A stretch of 64,000 nt of DNA from Streptomyces deccanensis (GCF_022385335.1 NZ_CP092431.1:2418001-2482000); one strand, 5' to 3'. Counted from the stretch's first letter, positions 50,214 through 59,695 are shown. The notes: generated by a model not told the origin, from the letters alone. Translations and numbers: made by a program.

Positions 50214-50963
50214 TCACACGGTGTGGGTGTCCCCCACCCGCGCGCTCTCGGTCGGGCCGCCGAAGACCACCGCCGCCCGCCCGGTCGCTCCCTCCGGGGT
50301 GAGCGAGGGCCCGACGTGCGTGATCAGCAGCCGGCCGGCGCCCTTGGCGTACGCCCCGGCCTCCTCCGGGGTGAGGTGCACCCGGGGTTCGCCTTCGCGA
50401 TGCGTGTCGACGTCCGCCTCGCACAGGAACAGGTCGGCGCTGCCCGCGAGGGAACTCAGCGCGTCGCACGGCCCGCTGTCCCCCGAGTACGCGAACACCC
50501 GCCCCTGGCACTCGGCGCGCAGCCCGTACGCCTCCACGTCGTGGACGACGGCGCGGGCGGTGAGGGTGAGGTTCCAGTGCCGGGCGGCGTGGCCGTCGTA
50601 CAGGGGACGGAAGTCGAACACCCCGTTCAGGAAGGTGCTGTCCGGCTTCCCGAGGAACCCCGCGATCCGGGCGGCGCAGTCGCCGGGCGCGTAGACCGGA
50701 AGCGGGGCCGGCAGGGTGAGGCCGCCGTAGGCGAACCCGTAGGTCGCGGCCAGCAGGTCCGCGCAGTGGTCCGCGTGCAGATGGGAGATCCAGATCGCCG
50801 TGAGCCGGGTGGGGTCCGTGTGCCGCTGCAACTCGGCGAACGTGCCGAAGCCCGCGTCCACCCACACCTCGGCGCCCCCACCGCGCAGCAGATATCCGGA
50901 GGCGGGGCGGCCCGGTCCGGGGTGCGGGGAGGCGGTGCCGAGGACGGTGAGGCTCAGGGGCAT
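50214..50963 (-). CDS. MBL-fold metallo-hydrolase (RNase Z-like)
   Basis: A 249-residue metallo-beta-lactamase-fold protein. The metal motif is ISHLHADHCADLL near residue 60. The N-terminal SLTVLGTASPHPGPGRPASG, a central FAYSGDSGPCDALSS and LLITHVGPS complete the site. The branch resembles RNase Z/arylsulfatase-like hydrolases, but no exosite arm of a tRNA 3'-processing enzyme is seen, so the substrate is open. It is a single gene with no clear link to its neighbours. Confidence 0.87.
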   Translation of the reverse strand: MPLSLTVLGTASPHPGPGRPASGYLLRGGGAEVWVDAGFGTFAELQRHTDPTRLTAIWISHLHADHCADLLAATYGFAYGGLTLPAPLPVYAPGDCAARIAGFLGKPDSTFLNGVFDFRPLYDGHAARHWNLTLTARAVVHDVEAYGLRAECQGRVFAYSGDSGPCDALSSLAGSADLFLCEADVDTHREGEPRVHLTPEEAGAYAKGAGRLLITHVGPSLTPEGATGRAAVVFGGPTESARVGDTHTV

Positions 50964-51053
50964 GCTCGGGAGCGTACGGACGCGGGCGGGGGCGCGTGCC
51001 GCGTTTGTGCGTTCTTTCGTGGGTTGCTCATGGTGTTGCTCGTGTGGTGGCCG

Positions 51054-51647
51054 CTATGGCTTCCACTTGGGATCACGTCCGCTCAGTCCGATCGCCCGGT
51101 CGAGCAGCGGCTCGTCGTCCGGGACGGGCACGACCGGGCCGAAGATCTCGCCGCGCGAGGGGTCGTCGACCGACTCCTCGAGGAAGGCGTGCGTCGCGGC
51201 GAGGGCCGGCGGATCGGCTTCGTAGGGCTGACCGGTCGCCCGGGCGAGGTCCCAGCCGTGCACGACGAGTTCGTCCGTCGCCACGGCCCCGGCGACGGCC
51301 CCCGGCAGCGGCACCCCGCCCGCCCGGGTCTCACCGGTCCACGCGGCCGGGTCCCGCCAGACCTCCGCCAGCTCGTCGAGCACGCGCGGCAGCGCCTCGC
51401 GCCAGCCGGGCCCGATGTCGGGCAGCGCCGCCTGCGGGTCGGTGTCCGTCGTGGCCCCCAGCTCCTTGCGGCCCGCGTCCCGGAAGGCGGTGGCGAGCCC
51501 GAGCAGATGCCCGAGGAGATGGCGCACCTCGTACGCGGGGCACGGGGTGGGTCCGGAGAGCTGGTCGTCCCGGACGGCCGCGACGAGCCGGGCGACGGTC
51601 CGGGTCTGCGGGCCGAGGTCGAGCGGGATCGAACCGTGGTCGGTCAT
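51054..51647 (-). CDS. TIGR03086-type MDMPI (mycothiol-dependent maleylpyruvate isomerase-like) protein
   Basis: A 197-residue DinB/MDMPI-fold protein of the TIGR03086 group. TPCPAYEVRHLLGHLLGLAT supplies the first conserved His of the metal triad, and ATDELVVHGWDLARATGQPY the later ones. These actinobacterial proteins are thought to be mycothiol transferases; the substrate is unknown. ATG at 51647 has AAGGAG 6 bases upstream. It shares this domain with the anti-sigma factor at 10792. Confidence 0.85.
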   Translation of the reverse strand: MTDHGSIPLDLGPQTRTVARLVAAVRDDQLSGPTPCPAYEVRHLLGHLLGLATAFRDAGRKELGATTDTDPQAALPDIGPGWREALPRVLDELAEVWRDPAAWTGETRAGGVPLPGAVAGAVATDELVVHGWDLARATGQPYEADPPALAATHAFLEESVDDPSRGEIFGPVVPVPDDEPLLDRAIGLSGRDPKWKP

Positions 51648-51802
51648 GCGGTACTCCTTCGCCGGGCTTCGTCCTTCGTTTTCGGTAGACCGCCGCCGCC
51701 CCGGGAACTCATCGCCCGCGTGCCGCCCACCCTTCCCGGTGACGATTCCTAGGGCATCCGCCCGATCCGCACGCCCGGGCCTTAGAGCCACGCTGACCAG
51801 CC

Positions 51803-53032
51803 ATGACACCCAGGAATCCCAAGACCCCCAAGGCTTCCGTGGCATCCACGACATGGGCGGTGCGGCGCGTGCTCCGGGACCGCGACGCGGGGCTGTATCT
51901 GGCCGGGGTGGTGGTCTCGGGCCTCGGTTCGTCGGCGATGTGGCTGGTCGCGGGCGTCTGGGTCAAGGACCTCACCGGCTCGGACGCGCTGGCGGCGCTG
52001 TGCGCGTTCGCGCTGTGGGCCCCGCTCCTCGCCGGCCCCGTCCTCGGCACGCTCGCGGACCGGGGCCACCGCCGCGCCCTCCTCATCACCACCGACCTCG
52101 CCCTGGCCGCCCTCCTCCTCACCCTCTTCACCGTCGACTCCCCGGGCGACCTGTGGCTCCTCTACGCGGTCCTCCTCGTATACGGCGCGGCGGGTGTCGT
52201 CCACGACGCGGCGGAGTCGGCCCTCGTCGCCACCGCCGTCACCCCCGCCCTCCTGGGCGACTTCAACGGTCTGCGCATGACGGCGAACGAGGGCATGAAG
52301 CTGCTGGCGCCCCTGGCGGGGGCGGGCCTGTACGCGGCGTACGGCGGAGCGACGGTGGCCCTGCTGGACGCGGTGACGTTCGTCGCGGCCGCGGGACTGT
52401 ACGGGCTGGTGCGGACCCGGGAGCCACACCCCGTCCCCGTCGACCGCCCCGCCCCGGGCCTGCGCACCCGCACGGCGGAAGGTGCCCGCCACCTCCTCAC
52501 GGACCGGCGCCTGCGGCCCCTGGTCCTGGCCGGCGGCACGACCATGCTGCTCTCCGGCGTGAACGGCTCCCTGATCTTCGCGGTGGTCGAATCCCTCGGC
52601 CACTCCCCCGCGTACGCCGGCCTGCTCCACGTGGCCCAGGGCGCCGGTTCCGTCGCCGTCGGCCTGGCCACGGGCGTCCTCCTGCGCCGCCTGGGCGAAC
52701 GCCGCTTCGCCGCGTACGGGATCGCCCTGACCGGGGTGGCGGTGGCGCTGCGGGCGGTGCCCGACGACACGGTGGCCCTCGTGTGCGGCGCGGCGATCGG
52801 CGCCGGGCTGCCGTGCGTCCTCGTGGCCACGCTCACCGCGGTGCAGCGCGGGACGCCACCCCACCTGCTGGGCCGCGCCACGGCCACCGCCCAGACCCTG
52901 CTGTTCGCTCCGACGGCGGTGGGCATGGCGATCGGCGCGTCCCTGGTGGGACCGGTCGACCTCCCGGTGCTGTCGGTGACGGTGGGAGCCCTCGCTCTCC
53001 TGCCGGCGGCCGCACTGCTGCGCCGGCCCTGA
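51803..53032 (+). CDS. MFS transporter
   Basis: A 409-residue major-facilitator protein with about 12 hydrophobic segments (for example YLAGVVVSGLGSSAMWLVAG). The loop 2-3 motif reads GTLADRGHRRALLITTDLAL. It belongs to the drug-exporter-like MFS branch; the substrate is unknown. The start has no strong ribosome site. It stands alone between an MDMPI gene and the KdgD operon, and nothing nearby reveals its role. Confidence 0.9.
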   Translation: MTPRNPKTPKASVASTTWAVRRVLRDRDAGLYLAGVVVSGLGSSAMWLVAGVWVKDLTGSDALAALCAFALWAPLLAGPVLGTLADRGHRRALLITTDLALAALLLTLFTVDSPGDLWLLYAVLLVYGAAGVVHDAAESALVATAVTPALLGDFNGLRMTANEGMKLLAPLAGAGLYAAYGGATVALLDAVTFVAAAGLYGLVRTREPHPVPVDRPAPGLRTRTAEGARHLLTDRRLRPLVLAGGTTMLLSGVNGSLIFAVVESLGHSPAYAGLLHVAQGAGSVAVGLATGVLLRRLGERRFAAYGIALTGVAVALRAVPDDTVALVCGAAIGAGLPCVLVATLTAVQRGTPPHLLGRATATAQTLLFAPTAVGMAIGASLVGPVDLPVLSVTVGALALLPAAALLRRP

Positions 53033-53066
53033 GCCGTGCGTGACCCCGTACGCGCCCCGCCCCGGC

Positions 53067-54233
53067 TCACCCCACCGCCGTCAGCGCCTCCCGTGCCGCC
53101 GTCAGGTCCTGGTCCGAGGCCAGTCCCGCGTGGTACAGCCGGAGTTCCGTCGCGCCCAGTTCCGCCGCGCGGCCCGCGTCCTCGGCCAGGGTGACCGGGC
53201 TGCCGCCCATGCCCGACACGATGCCGAAGTTGGCGGCCAGCACGGTGTTCTCCGCGCCGACCTCGGCGAAGGCCGGCAGCAGTCCCGGGCCGCCCGCGCA
53301 CGGGACGACCACGCCGTCCGCCACGCCGAGGATGTGCGCGGGGTCGACCCCCGGGTTCGCGCCGCAGTGGTACGCCACCGGGTCCGCGTGCAGCAGGATC
53401 TGGAACCCGGCGGGCGCGGCGGCCCGTACCGCCTCGACGGTGGTCTCCTGGAGGGAGCGGGCGATCGCGTCGCGCCACGCGCGCGTGGCGGCCGCCGGCT
53501 CCGCGCCGAGCAGCTTCTCCACGGCCGGCCAGCCCTCGTCGACGGCCTCGCCCCGCCACAGCGGTTCCAGCGCGGTACGGACGGCGGCCGCGAGTTCCTC
53601 GGGGTCCTGGCCGGCTTCGGCGTAACCGGCGCGGCAGGTCCCGCAGAAGCAGAGCGACATCAGGTACTGCCCGGCGTCCCCGAGCCCGACGCCGCCCGTC
53701 TTGTCGTGGGCGTGGAGGTGGGAGATCCCGTACCAGCCGAGCGACTCCAGTTCCGTGCCGCGGGCGCCCGGCCGGACCGCCGCCTCCACGGCCAGGTCGA
53801 CGAGGTACTCCCGGGACGCCTCCTGCGCGACGCACGGGGCCCACGGGTACCGGTCGCCGTAGGCGTTGACCACGGAGGTCGAGGGGTGCTCGGCGCCGAG
53901 CCGGGAGTTGTGGGCGAGGACGACCCAGGTGTGCACCTCCAGGCCGGCGTGCGCGAGGGCCGTCGCCGCCTCGCCGAACGCGTCGCCCGGCGCCCATTGC
54001 CCCGCCGGGTACGGCCGCAGCGTACGGCCCTCCCAGCGCACCCCCGGCGGATACAGCACGGCCGCGTGCTCGGCGGTGACGATGCGCTGCCGGGGGTGGC
54101 GGGGGGTGAGCGCGCGGGTGGAGTGGTACGCGGAGGCGAGCGTCACCTGACTGACGCCCAGCCCCGCGATGCGTTCCGCGGCGGCCGGGTCCCCGTTGAC
54201 GTCCCACGGGTAGACGAACGTCGACGCCTTCAC
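53067..54233 (-). CDS. Unknown protein translationally coupled to the KdgD-type dehydratase
   Basis: A 388-residue cytosolic protein that I do not recognise with certainty. It begins VKASTFVYPWDVNGDPAAAE and looks like a (beta/alpha) barrel. Distinct segments are LASAYHSTRALTPRHPRQRI, VYPWAPCVAQEASREYLVDL and a Cys-rich CFCGTCRAGYAEAG that could bind metal. The GTG start has AGGAGG close by and overlaps the KdgD stop as GTGA. The coupling, opposite uronate dehydrogenase, suggests a step in galacturonate oxidation, such as lactone opening or galactarate dehydration. That is inference only. Confidence 0.75.
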   Translation of the reverse strand: MKASTFVYPWDVNGDPAAAERIAGLGVSQVTLASAYHSTRALTPRHPRQRIVTAEHAAVLYPPGVRWEGRTLRPYPAGQWAPGDAFGEAATALAHAGLEVHTWVVLAHNSRLGAEHPSTSVVNAYGDRYPWAPCVAQEASREYLVDLAVEAAVRPGARGTELESLGWYGISHLHAHDKTGGVGLGDAGQYLMSLCFCGTCRAGYAEAGQDPEELAAAVRTALEPLWRGEAVDEGWPAVEKLLGAEPAAATRAWRDAIARSLQETTVEAVRAAAPAGFQILLHADPVAYHCGANPGVDPAHILGVADGVVVPCAGGPGLLPAFAEVGAENTVLAANFGIVSGMGGSPVTLAEDAGRAAELGATELRLYHAGLASDQDLTAAREALTAVG

Positions 54234-55186
54234 TGGCCCTCCTGGCACTCTTCCAGCAGCGCGTGTCCGCGCTCGATCAACTGACCCAACTGCTTGACGT
54301 GTTCCTCGGCCGGCTCGTGCAGCGGCGGCCGTACCCCGCCCACGTCCAGTCCCCGTAGCCGTACCCCGGCCTTGACCAGTGACACGGCATAACCCCGGCC
54401 CTTGGCGCGGAGTTCGACGAAGGGCCGGTAGAACCCGTCGAGCAGTTGCTCCACGATCGCACGGTCACCGGCTTCGAGCGCCCGGTGGAAGGCGAGGGCG
54501 ATCTCCGGGACGAAGCAGAAGACGGCCGACGAGTACAGGGGGACCCCGACGCCCCGGTACGCGGGCTGGGTCAGCTCGGCGGTCGGCAGGCCGTTGAAGT
54601 AGAGGAAGTCGCCGGCGGCCGGGGCCTCGGCGCGTACCGCGCTCACGATCCGCGTCATCAGGTCGAGGTCGCCGACGCCGTCCTTGAGGCCGACGATCCC
54701 TTCCGTGCGGGCCAGTTCGACGACGGTCTCCGGGGTGAGGACCGCGTTGTCGCGCTGGTAGACGACGACCGGGAGGGAGGTCGCGGCGGCCAGTTCCCGG
54801 TAGTGGCGCAGCAGCCCTTCCTGGGCGGCCACGACGAGGTACGGCGGCAGGGCGAGCAGGCCGTCGGCGCCCGCCTCCTCGGCGAGGCGCGCGTAGCGCA
54901 CGGCGAGGGCGGTGCCGTAGCCCGCGCCGGCCACCACGGGCACCCGGCCAGCCGTCTCCGCGACGGCGGCCCGGACGCAACTCTGGAACTCCTCGGGCGT
55001 GAGCGCGTGGAACTCGCCGGTGCCGCAGGCGACGAAGACGGCGGCCGCACCGGCGTCGACGCCTTGGCGGACGTGCGCGCGACAGACGTCGAGGTCGACG
55101 CCGCCGTCCGGGCCGTACGCCGTGACGGGGAAGAACAGCGGTCCGGTGGGGATCCTGAGCCGGGCGGCGAGAGGGGCTGACGTCAC
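54230..55186 (-). CDS. kdgD: 5-dehydro-4-deoxyglucarate dehydratase (KdgD-type, DapA family)
   Basis: A 318-residue DapA-fold enzyme that dehydrates and decarboxylates 5-dehydro-4-deoxyglucarate to alpha-ketoglutarate semialdehyde. Family signs are LFFPVTAYGPDGGVDLDVCR, FVACGTGEFHALTPEEF, PPYLVVAAQEGLLRHYREL and the Schiff-base lysine in GIVGLKDGVGDLD. It keeps the longer KdgD-type C-terminus. GTG at 55186 is preferred because GGGAG precedes it; an ATG at 55204 has none. It is divergent from uronate dehydrogenase, which supplies the precursor, and its product is the substrate of the dehydrogenase at 15273. Confidence 0.88.
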   Translation of the reverse strand: MTSAPLAARLRIPTGPLFFPVTAYGPDGGVDLDVCRAHVRQGVDAGAAAVFVACGTGEFHALTPEEFQSCVRAAVAETAGRVPVVAGAGYGTALAVRYARLAEEAGADGLLALPPYLVVAAQEGLLRHYRELAAATSLPVVVYQRDNAVLTPETVVELARTEGIVGLKDGVGDLDLMTRIVSAVRAEAPAAGDFLYFNGLPTAELTQPAYRGVGVPLYSSAVFCFVPEIALAFHRALEAGDRAIVEQLLDGFYRPFVELRAKGRGYAVSLVKAGVRLRGLDVGGVRPPLHEPAEEHVKQLGQLIERGHALLEECQEGQ

Positions 55187-55317
55187 GGGCTCTCCCAAGT
55201 CCATGTCGCTGATCAGTGTTTACATTTCTGAACAGCAGCACGCTAAGCCGCCTCCTTGCGGCCGGTCAAGCCGGGTAACCCGCACCGCACCAGCGATTTC
55301 GCGACGCGGCGTCACAC

Positions 55318-55347
55318 TTGACGCACGGGGCCCACGCTCCCTAGCGT
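55318..55347 (+). promoter_or_regulatory. Promoter of the uronate dehydrogenase gene
   Basis: TTGACG (55318-55323) and TAGCGT (55342-55347) are separated by 18 bases and match the vegetative consensus. A start near 55354 would give a leader of about 55 bases. Confidence 0.6.
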
Positions 55348-55408
55348 GTCCATGAATGTGAATACCGGACGCCCATGTGCACGGTTGGCGATGCAAGGAG
55401 ACCCGAGG

Positions 55409-56218
55409 ATGCCCGCTCCCCGCACCGTTCTGCTCACCGGCGCCGCCGGTGGACTCGGCACCCTGATGCGGGAGCTCCTCCCGGCGTACGGCTACGAGCT
55501 GCGCCTCCTCGATGTGCGCCCCGTGGAGGGCGAGCCGGACGCGATCGCCGCCGATCTCGCCGACAAGGAGGCCCTGCGCGAGGCCGTGCGGGGCGTCGAC
55601 GCGATCATCCACCTCGCGGGCATCTCCCTGGAAGCCCCCTTCGAGAAGATCCTCAAGGCGAACATCGAGGGGACGTACAACCTGTACGAGGCCGCCCGTG
55701 AGGAGGGCGTGCCCCGGATCGTCTTCGCCTCCTCCAACCACGCGGTCGGCTTCACCCCGAGGCCGCAGGGCGACGACCCCCTCATCCCGGTCGACGTCCC
55801 CCACCGCCCCGACACCTTCTACGGCCTGTCCAAGTCCTTCGGCGAGGACCTGGCCCAGTTCTACTGGGACAAGCACGGCCTGGAGACGGTCTCGGTCCGC
55901 ATCGGCTCCTGCTTCCCCGAGCCGACCAGCGTGCGCATGCTCTCGCTCTGGATGAGCCCGGCCGACGGCGCCCGCCTCCTCCACGCGGCCCTGACCGCCG
56001 AGCACGTCGGCCACACCGTCGTCTACGGCTCCTCCGCCAACACCCGCCTGTGGTGGGACCTCTCCACGGCCCGCGCCCTCGGCTACGAGCCGCAGGACGA
56101 CTCCGAGCCGTACGCCGAGAAGCTGCTCGCCGAACAGGGCGAGCTGGACCCCGGGAACGAGGCCCACGCCAACCTGGGCGGCCACTTCGTGAGCGACCCG
56201 CCGATCTGGCCGTACTGA
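55409..56218 (+). CDS. udh: Uronate dehydrogenase
   Basis: A 269-residue short-chain (extended) dehydrogenase that oxidises D-galacturonate or D-glucuronate to the aldaro-lactone with NAD. The nucleotide loop is VLLTGAAGGLGTLM. VDAIIHLAGISLEAPFE, the catalytic SSNHAVGF and YGLSKSFGEDLA (YxxxK) follow, with VRIGSCFPEPTSVRMLSLWM as a Udh-typical substrate region. ATG at 55409 has AAGGAG 8 bases upstream; longer readings lack one. It is divergent from kdgD. In this pectin-rich region its natural substrate is galacturonate. Confidence 0.93.
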   Translation: MPAPRTVLLTGAAGGLGTLMRELLPAYGYELRLLDVRPVEGEPDAIAADLADKEALREAVRGVDAIIHLAGISLEAPFEKILKANIEGTYNLYEAAREEGVPRIVFASSNHAVGFTPRPQGDDPLIPVDVPHRPDTFYGLSKSFGEDLAQFYWDKHGLETVSVRIGSCFPEPTSVRMLSLWMSPADGARLLHAALTAEHVGHTVVYGSSANTRLWWDLSTARALGYEPQDDSEPYAEKLLAEQGELDPGNEAHANLGGHFVSDPPIWPY

Positions 56219-56284
56219 CCGCGCCGGAGCGGACCCAAGGGTTCGTGCGTCGTACGGGAAACGAGGGCCGTGCGGCGCACGGAA

Positions 56285-56319
56285 GGAGCGGGCGGGCACC
56301 GAACGGGCCCGCCCGCTCC
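56285..56319 (+). terminator. Terminator after udh
   Basis: GGAGCGGGCGGGC (56285-56297) and GCCCGCCCGCTCC (56307-56319) form a perfect 13-base stem with a 9-base loop, 67 bases after the udh stop. The rest of the 299-base gap to the DeoR gene shows no gene. Confidence 0.85.
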
Positions 56320-56517
56320 CGTATGCGGGCACGCCCGTTGCCCGATCCCCCCTCCGCCCCAGGTCCGCGACGGGCCCCGGCCGCCTGAAACGGTCAGGGA
56401 CGGGCAGCATCGGACGCGCAACAGGCCTGGTCGGCGCCGCGCACCCGCTGTAGAACTTCCTCCAAGGCCCGCAGCGGGCCCGAACGGGCAGCAGCACGGC
56501 GAGGCGAGGGAGAGCGG

Positions 56518-57288
56518 GTGTCGGCCATGAGCGCGGAGGAGAGGCAGCGCGAGATCGTCAGGGCCGCCCGCCGCACGGGCGCGGTCGACGTCGCCGACCT
56601 CGCCGTCGCCCTGGGCGTCGCCAAGGAGACCGTACGGCGCGATCTGCGCGCCCTGGAGGACCACGGGCTGGTCCGCAGGACGCACGGCGGCGCGTACCCC
56701 GTGGAGAGCGCCGGCTTCGAGACGACGCTCGCCTTCCGCGCCACCAGCCACGTGCCCGAGAAACGCCGGATCGCCGCCGCGGCGGCGGAACTGCTGGGCG
56801 ACGCCGAGACCGTCTTCGTCGACGAGGGCTTCACCCCGCAGCTCATCGCCGAGGCGCTCCCCCGGGACCGGCCGCTGACCGTGGTCACCGCCTCACTCGC
56901 CACGGCGGGCGCCCTCGCCGAGGCCGGCAACACCACCGTGCTGCTGCTCGGCGGCCGGGTACGCCCCGGCACCCTCGCCACCGTGGACCACTGGACGACG
57001 AGGATGCTGGCCGGTTTCGTCATCGACCTGGCGTACATCGGCGCCAACGGCATCACCCGCGAACACGGCCTCACCACCCCCGACCCGGCCGTCAGCGAGG
57101 TCAAGGCCCAGGCGATCCGCGCTTCCCGGCGCACGGTCTTCGCGGGCGTCCACACCAAGTTCGGCGCGGTCAGCTTCTGCCGGTTCGCCGAGGTCGGCGA
57201 CCTGGACGCGATCGTCACCAGCACGCTGCTGCCGACGGCTGAGGCCCACCGGTACTCGCTGCTGGGGCCCCAGGTCGTCCGCGTCTGA
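56518..57288 (+). CDS. DeoR/GlpR-family sugar-metabolism repressor
   Basis: A 256-residue repressor. The N-terminal helix-turn-helix is VADLAVALGVAKETVRRDLR, followed by LEDHGLVRRTHGGAYPVES, the DeoR signature. The C-terminal sugar-phosphate sensor domain shows EKRRIAAAAAELL, TVFVDEGFTPQLIA, VLLLGGRVRPGT and AYIGANGITREHGLT. GTG at 56518 has GGGAG upstream. It leads the sugar or polyol importer genes on the same strand and is their likely repressor. Confidence 0.92.
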   Translation: MSAMSAEERQREIVRAARRTGAVDVADLAVALGVAKETVRRDLRALEDHGLVRRTHGGAYPVESAGFETTLAFRATSHVPEKRRIAAAAAELLGDAETVFVDEGFTPQLIAEALPRDRPLTVVTASLATAGALAEAGNTTVLLLGGRVRPGTLATVDHWTTRMLAGFVIDLAYIGANGITREHGLTTPDPAVSEVKAQAIRASRRTVFAGVHTKFGAVSFCRFAEVGDLDAIVTSTLLPTAEAHRYSLLGPQVVRV

Positions 57289-57392
57289 CACCACCGACTC
57301 CCTCCCCTTCCTACTTCACCCCACCCCACCCCACTCCACCTCCCCCTTGCTTCGAAGAGACCTATTTCTCCCCATACGTCCAGGAGCGATCC

Positions 57393-58760
57393 ATGCGAAT
57401 CCCGAGCCGACGGAGGCCGCGCGCACTCGCCGCGGTCGCCGCAGGGACGCTGCTCGCCCCGCTTCTCTCCGGCTGCTGGACCGGGGCGGGCGGGGCGGGG
57501 TCCGGCGGCGACGCCATCAACGTCCTGATGGTCAACAACCCCCAGATGCAGGAGCTGCAGAAGCTCACCGCCGCGCACTTCACCAAGGAAACCGGCATCG
57601 AGGTGAACTTCACCGTGCTGCCGGAGAACGACGTCCGCGACAAGATCAGCCAGGACTTCGCCAACCAGGCGGGCCAGTACGACGTGGCCACGCTCAGCAA
57701 CTACGAGATCCCCATCTACGCCCGCAACGGCTGGCTGGAGGAGCTGGACCCCTACGTCGCGAAGGACCCGGCCTTCGACCAGCAGGACATCCTGAAGCCG
57801 ATGCGCCAGTCCCTGACGGGCGACGACGGCAAGCTCTACGGAGAACCGTTCTACGGCGAGTCGTCCTTCCTGATGTACCGCAAGGACGTCTTCGCCGAGC
57901 AGGGCCTCACCATGCCCGACCGCCCCACCTGGCGACAGGTCGCCGACCTCGCCGCGAAGGCCGACGGGGCCGAGGACGGCATGAAGGGCATCTGTCTGCG
58001 CGGACTGCCCGGCTGGGGCGAGGTCATGGCACCCCTCACCACCGTCGTGAACACCTTCGGCGGCACCTGGTTCGACAAGGACTGGAAGGCACGGCTGAAC
58101 TCCCCCGAGTTCGAGCGGGCCACCAGGTTCTACGTCGACCTCGTACGCGAACACGGCGAATCCGGCGCCGCCCAGGCCGGCTTCGCCGAGTGCCTCAACA
58201 ACATGACCCAGGGCAAGGTCGCCATGTGGTACGACGCCACGTCCGCCGCCGGTTCCCTGGAGGCGGCCGACTCACCGGTGAAGGGCAAGGTCGGCTACGT
58301 ACCGGCGCCGGTCGAGAGGACCGAGTCCTCCGGCTGGCTCTACACCTGGGCCTGGGGGATCCAGGCGGCCTCCCGGAACCCGGACAAGGCCTGGAAGTTC
58401 GTCTCCTGGGCGTCGAGCAAGGAGTACGAGGAACTGGTCGGCGACGAGATCGGCTGGTCGAACGTACCCGCCGGCAAGCGGGAGTCCACGTACGCGAACC
58501 CCGACTACCGCGAGGAGGCAGCCGCCTTCCAGGAGATGACCCGCGAGGCCATCGAGGGCGCCCGGCCCACCGACCCCGGCGTGCAGCCGCGCCCCGCGCC
58601 CGGCATCCAGTTCGTCGGCATCCCCGAGTTCACCGACCTCGGCACCAAGGTCTCCCTGGAGATCAGCGCGGCCATCGCCGGACGCCAGTCCGTCGCGTCG
58701 GCCCTGAGGAAGTCGCAGGAGCTCGCCGAGCAGATCTCCGAGGAGTACGAGGGACGATGA
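57393..58760 (+). CDS. Sugar/polyol ABC transporter substrate-binding lipoprotein
   Basis: A 455-residue family 1 solute-binding lipoprotein. The lipobox LLSGC is at about residue 28. INVLMVNNPQMQELQKLTAA, YDVATLSNYEIPIYARNGWL and SSGWLYTWAWGIQAASRNPD resemble sorbitol/mannitol-binding proteins. An AGGAG precedes the ATG. The leader contains repeated CCCCA units and CTTCGAAG, a short palindrome at 57349-57356 that may bind the upstream DeoR protein. Its stop overlaps the first permease start as ATGA. Confidence 0.91.
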   Translation: MRIPSRRRPRALAAVAAGTLLAPLLSGCWTGAGGAGSGGDAINVLMVNNPQMQELQKLTAAHFTKETGIEVNFTVLPENDVRDKISQDFANQAGQYDVATLSNYEIPIYARNGWLEELDPYVAKDPAFDQQDILKPMRQSLTGDDGKLYGEPFYGESSFLMYRKDVFAEQGLTMPDRPTWRQVADLAAKADGAEDGMKGICLRGLPGWGEVMAPLTTVVNTFGGTWFDKDWKARLNSPEFERATRFYVDLVREHGESGAAQAGFAECLNNMTQGKVAMWYDATSAAGSLEAADSPVKGKVGYVPAPVERTESSGWLYTWAWGIQAASRNPDKAWKFVSWASSKEYEELVGDEIGWSNVPAGKRESTYANPDYREEAAAFQEMTREAIEGARPTDPGVQPRPAPGIQFVGIPEFTDLGTKVSLEISAAIAGRQSVASALRKSQELAEQISEEYEGR

Positions 58761-59695
58761 CCGCGACCACGACAGCGCCGAGGGCGGCGACCCCCGTACG
58801 CATCCAGGGCACACCGAACGCCCGGCTGCGCGCCTGGGCGACCCGCGCCCCGCTCCTGCCCGCCCTGATCTTCATGATCGCCGTGACCCAACTCCCGTTC
58901 GTGGCGACGCTGGTGATCTCCTTCTTCGACTGGAACTCCCTCTACCCCGACGCCCGCGCCTTCGCCGGTTTCGCCAACTACAGCGAGGTCCTCACCGACC
59001 CCGACCTGCGCCGCTCGGTGTGGACGACGATCCTGCTGACGGTCGCCGTGGTCCTCGCCAGCCTGGTCCTCGGCCTGGGGCTCGCCCTGCTCCTCGACCG
59101 TAGATTCCGCGGCCGGGGCATCGTCCGCACGCTCCTCATCGCCCCCTTCCTGGTGGTCCCGGTGGCGGCGGCCCTGCTCTGGAAGCACGTCCTCTACAAC
59201 CCCGAATACGGCCTGTTCAACGGCCTGTTGCACTACGTCGGCGGCCCCCAGCCGGACTGGATCTCCGACACCCCGCTGCTCGCGGTCGAGGCCTCCCTGG
59301 TGTGGCAGTGGACGCCGTTCATGATGCTGATCCTGCTGGCGGGACTGCAGTCCAGGGACCAGCAGCAGATCGAGGCGGCCCGGGTCGACGGCGCGAGCGA
59401 CTGGCAGATCTTCCGTCATCTGACGCTCCCGCACCTGCGCCGCTACCTGGAACTGGGCGCGCTGCTGGGCTCGATCTACATCGTCCAGAACTTCGACGCG
59501 GTCTTCACGATCACGTCGGGCGGCCTGGGCACCGCGAACCTGCCGTACACCGTCTACCAGACCTTCTACCAGGCCCACGAGAACGGCCTCGCCTCGGCCG
59601 CCGGCGTCCTGGTCGTCATCGGCTCCATCATCATCGCGACGTTCGCCCTGCGCGTGGTGTCGTCGCTGTTCCGCGAGGAGGTGGGCCGCTCATGA
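58757..59695 (+). CDS. Sugar/polyol ABC transporter permease (MalF type)
   Basis: A 312-residue permease with six helices (LLPALIFMIAVTQLPFVATL first). The EAA loop is IEAARVDGASDWQIFRHLTL. IVQNFDAVFTITSGGLGTAN is typical of polyol permeases of this type. Its start and stop are both joined to neighbours by ATGA overlaps. The ATPase is missing here too, so MsiK or another shared ATPase must serve it. Confidence 0.92.
   Translation: MTATTTAPRAATPVRIQGTPNARLRAWATRAPLLPALIFMIAVTQLPFVATLVISFFDWNSLYPDARAFAGFANYSEVLTDPDLRRSVWTTILLTVAVVLASLVLGLGLALLLDRRFRGRGIVRTLLIAPFLVVPVAAALLWKHVLYNPEYGLFNGLLHYVGGPQPDWISDTPLLAVEASLVWQWTPFMMLILLAGLQSRDQQQIEAARVDGASDWQIFRHLTLPHLRRYLELGALLGSIYIVQNFDAVFTITSGGLGTANLPYTVYQTFYQAHENGLASAAGVLVVIGSIIIATFALRVVSSLFREEVGRS

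Noticed and set aside
57300..57348. CCCCA-type repeats before the binding-protein gene
   Set aside because: Short and irregular; simple pyrimidine-rich spacer sequence is enough to explain it.
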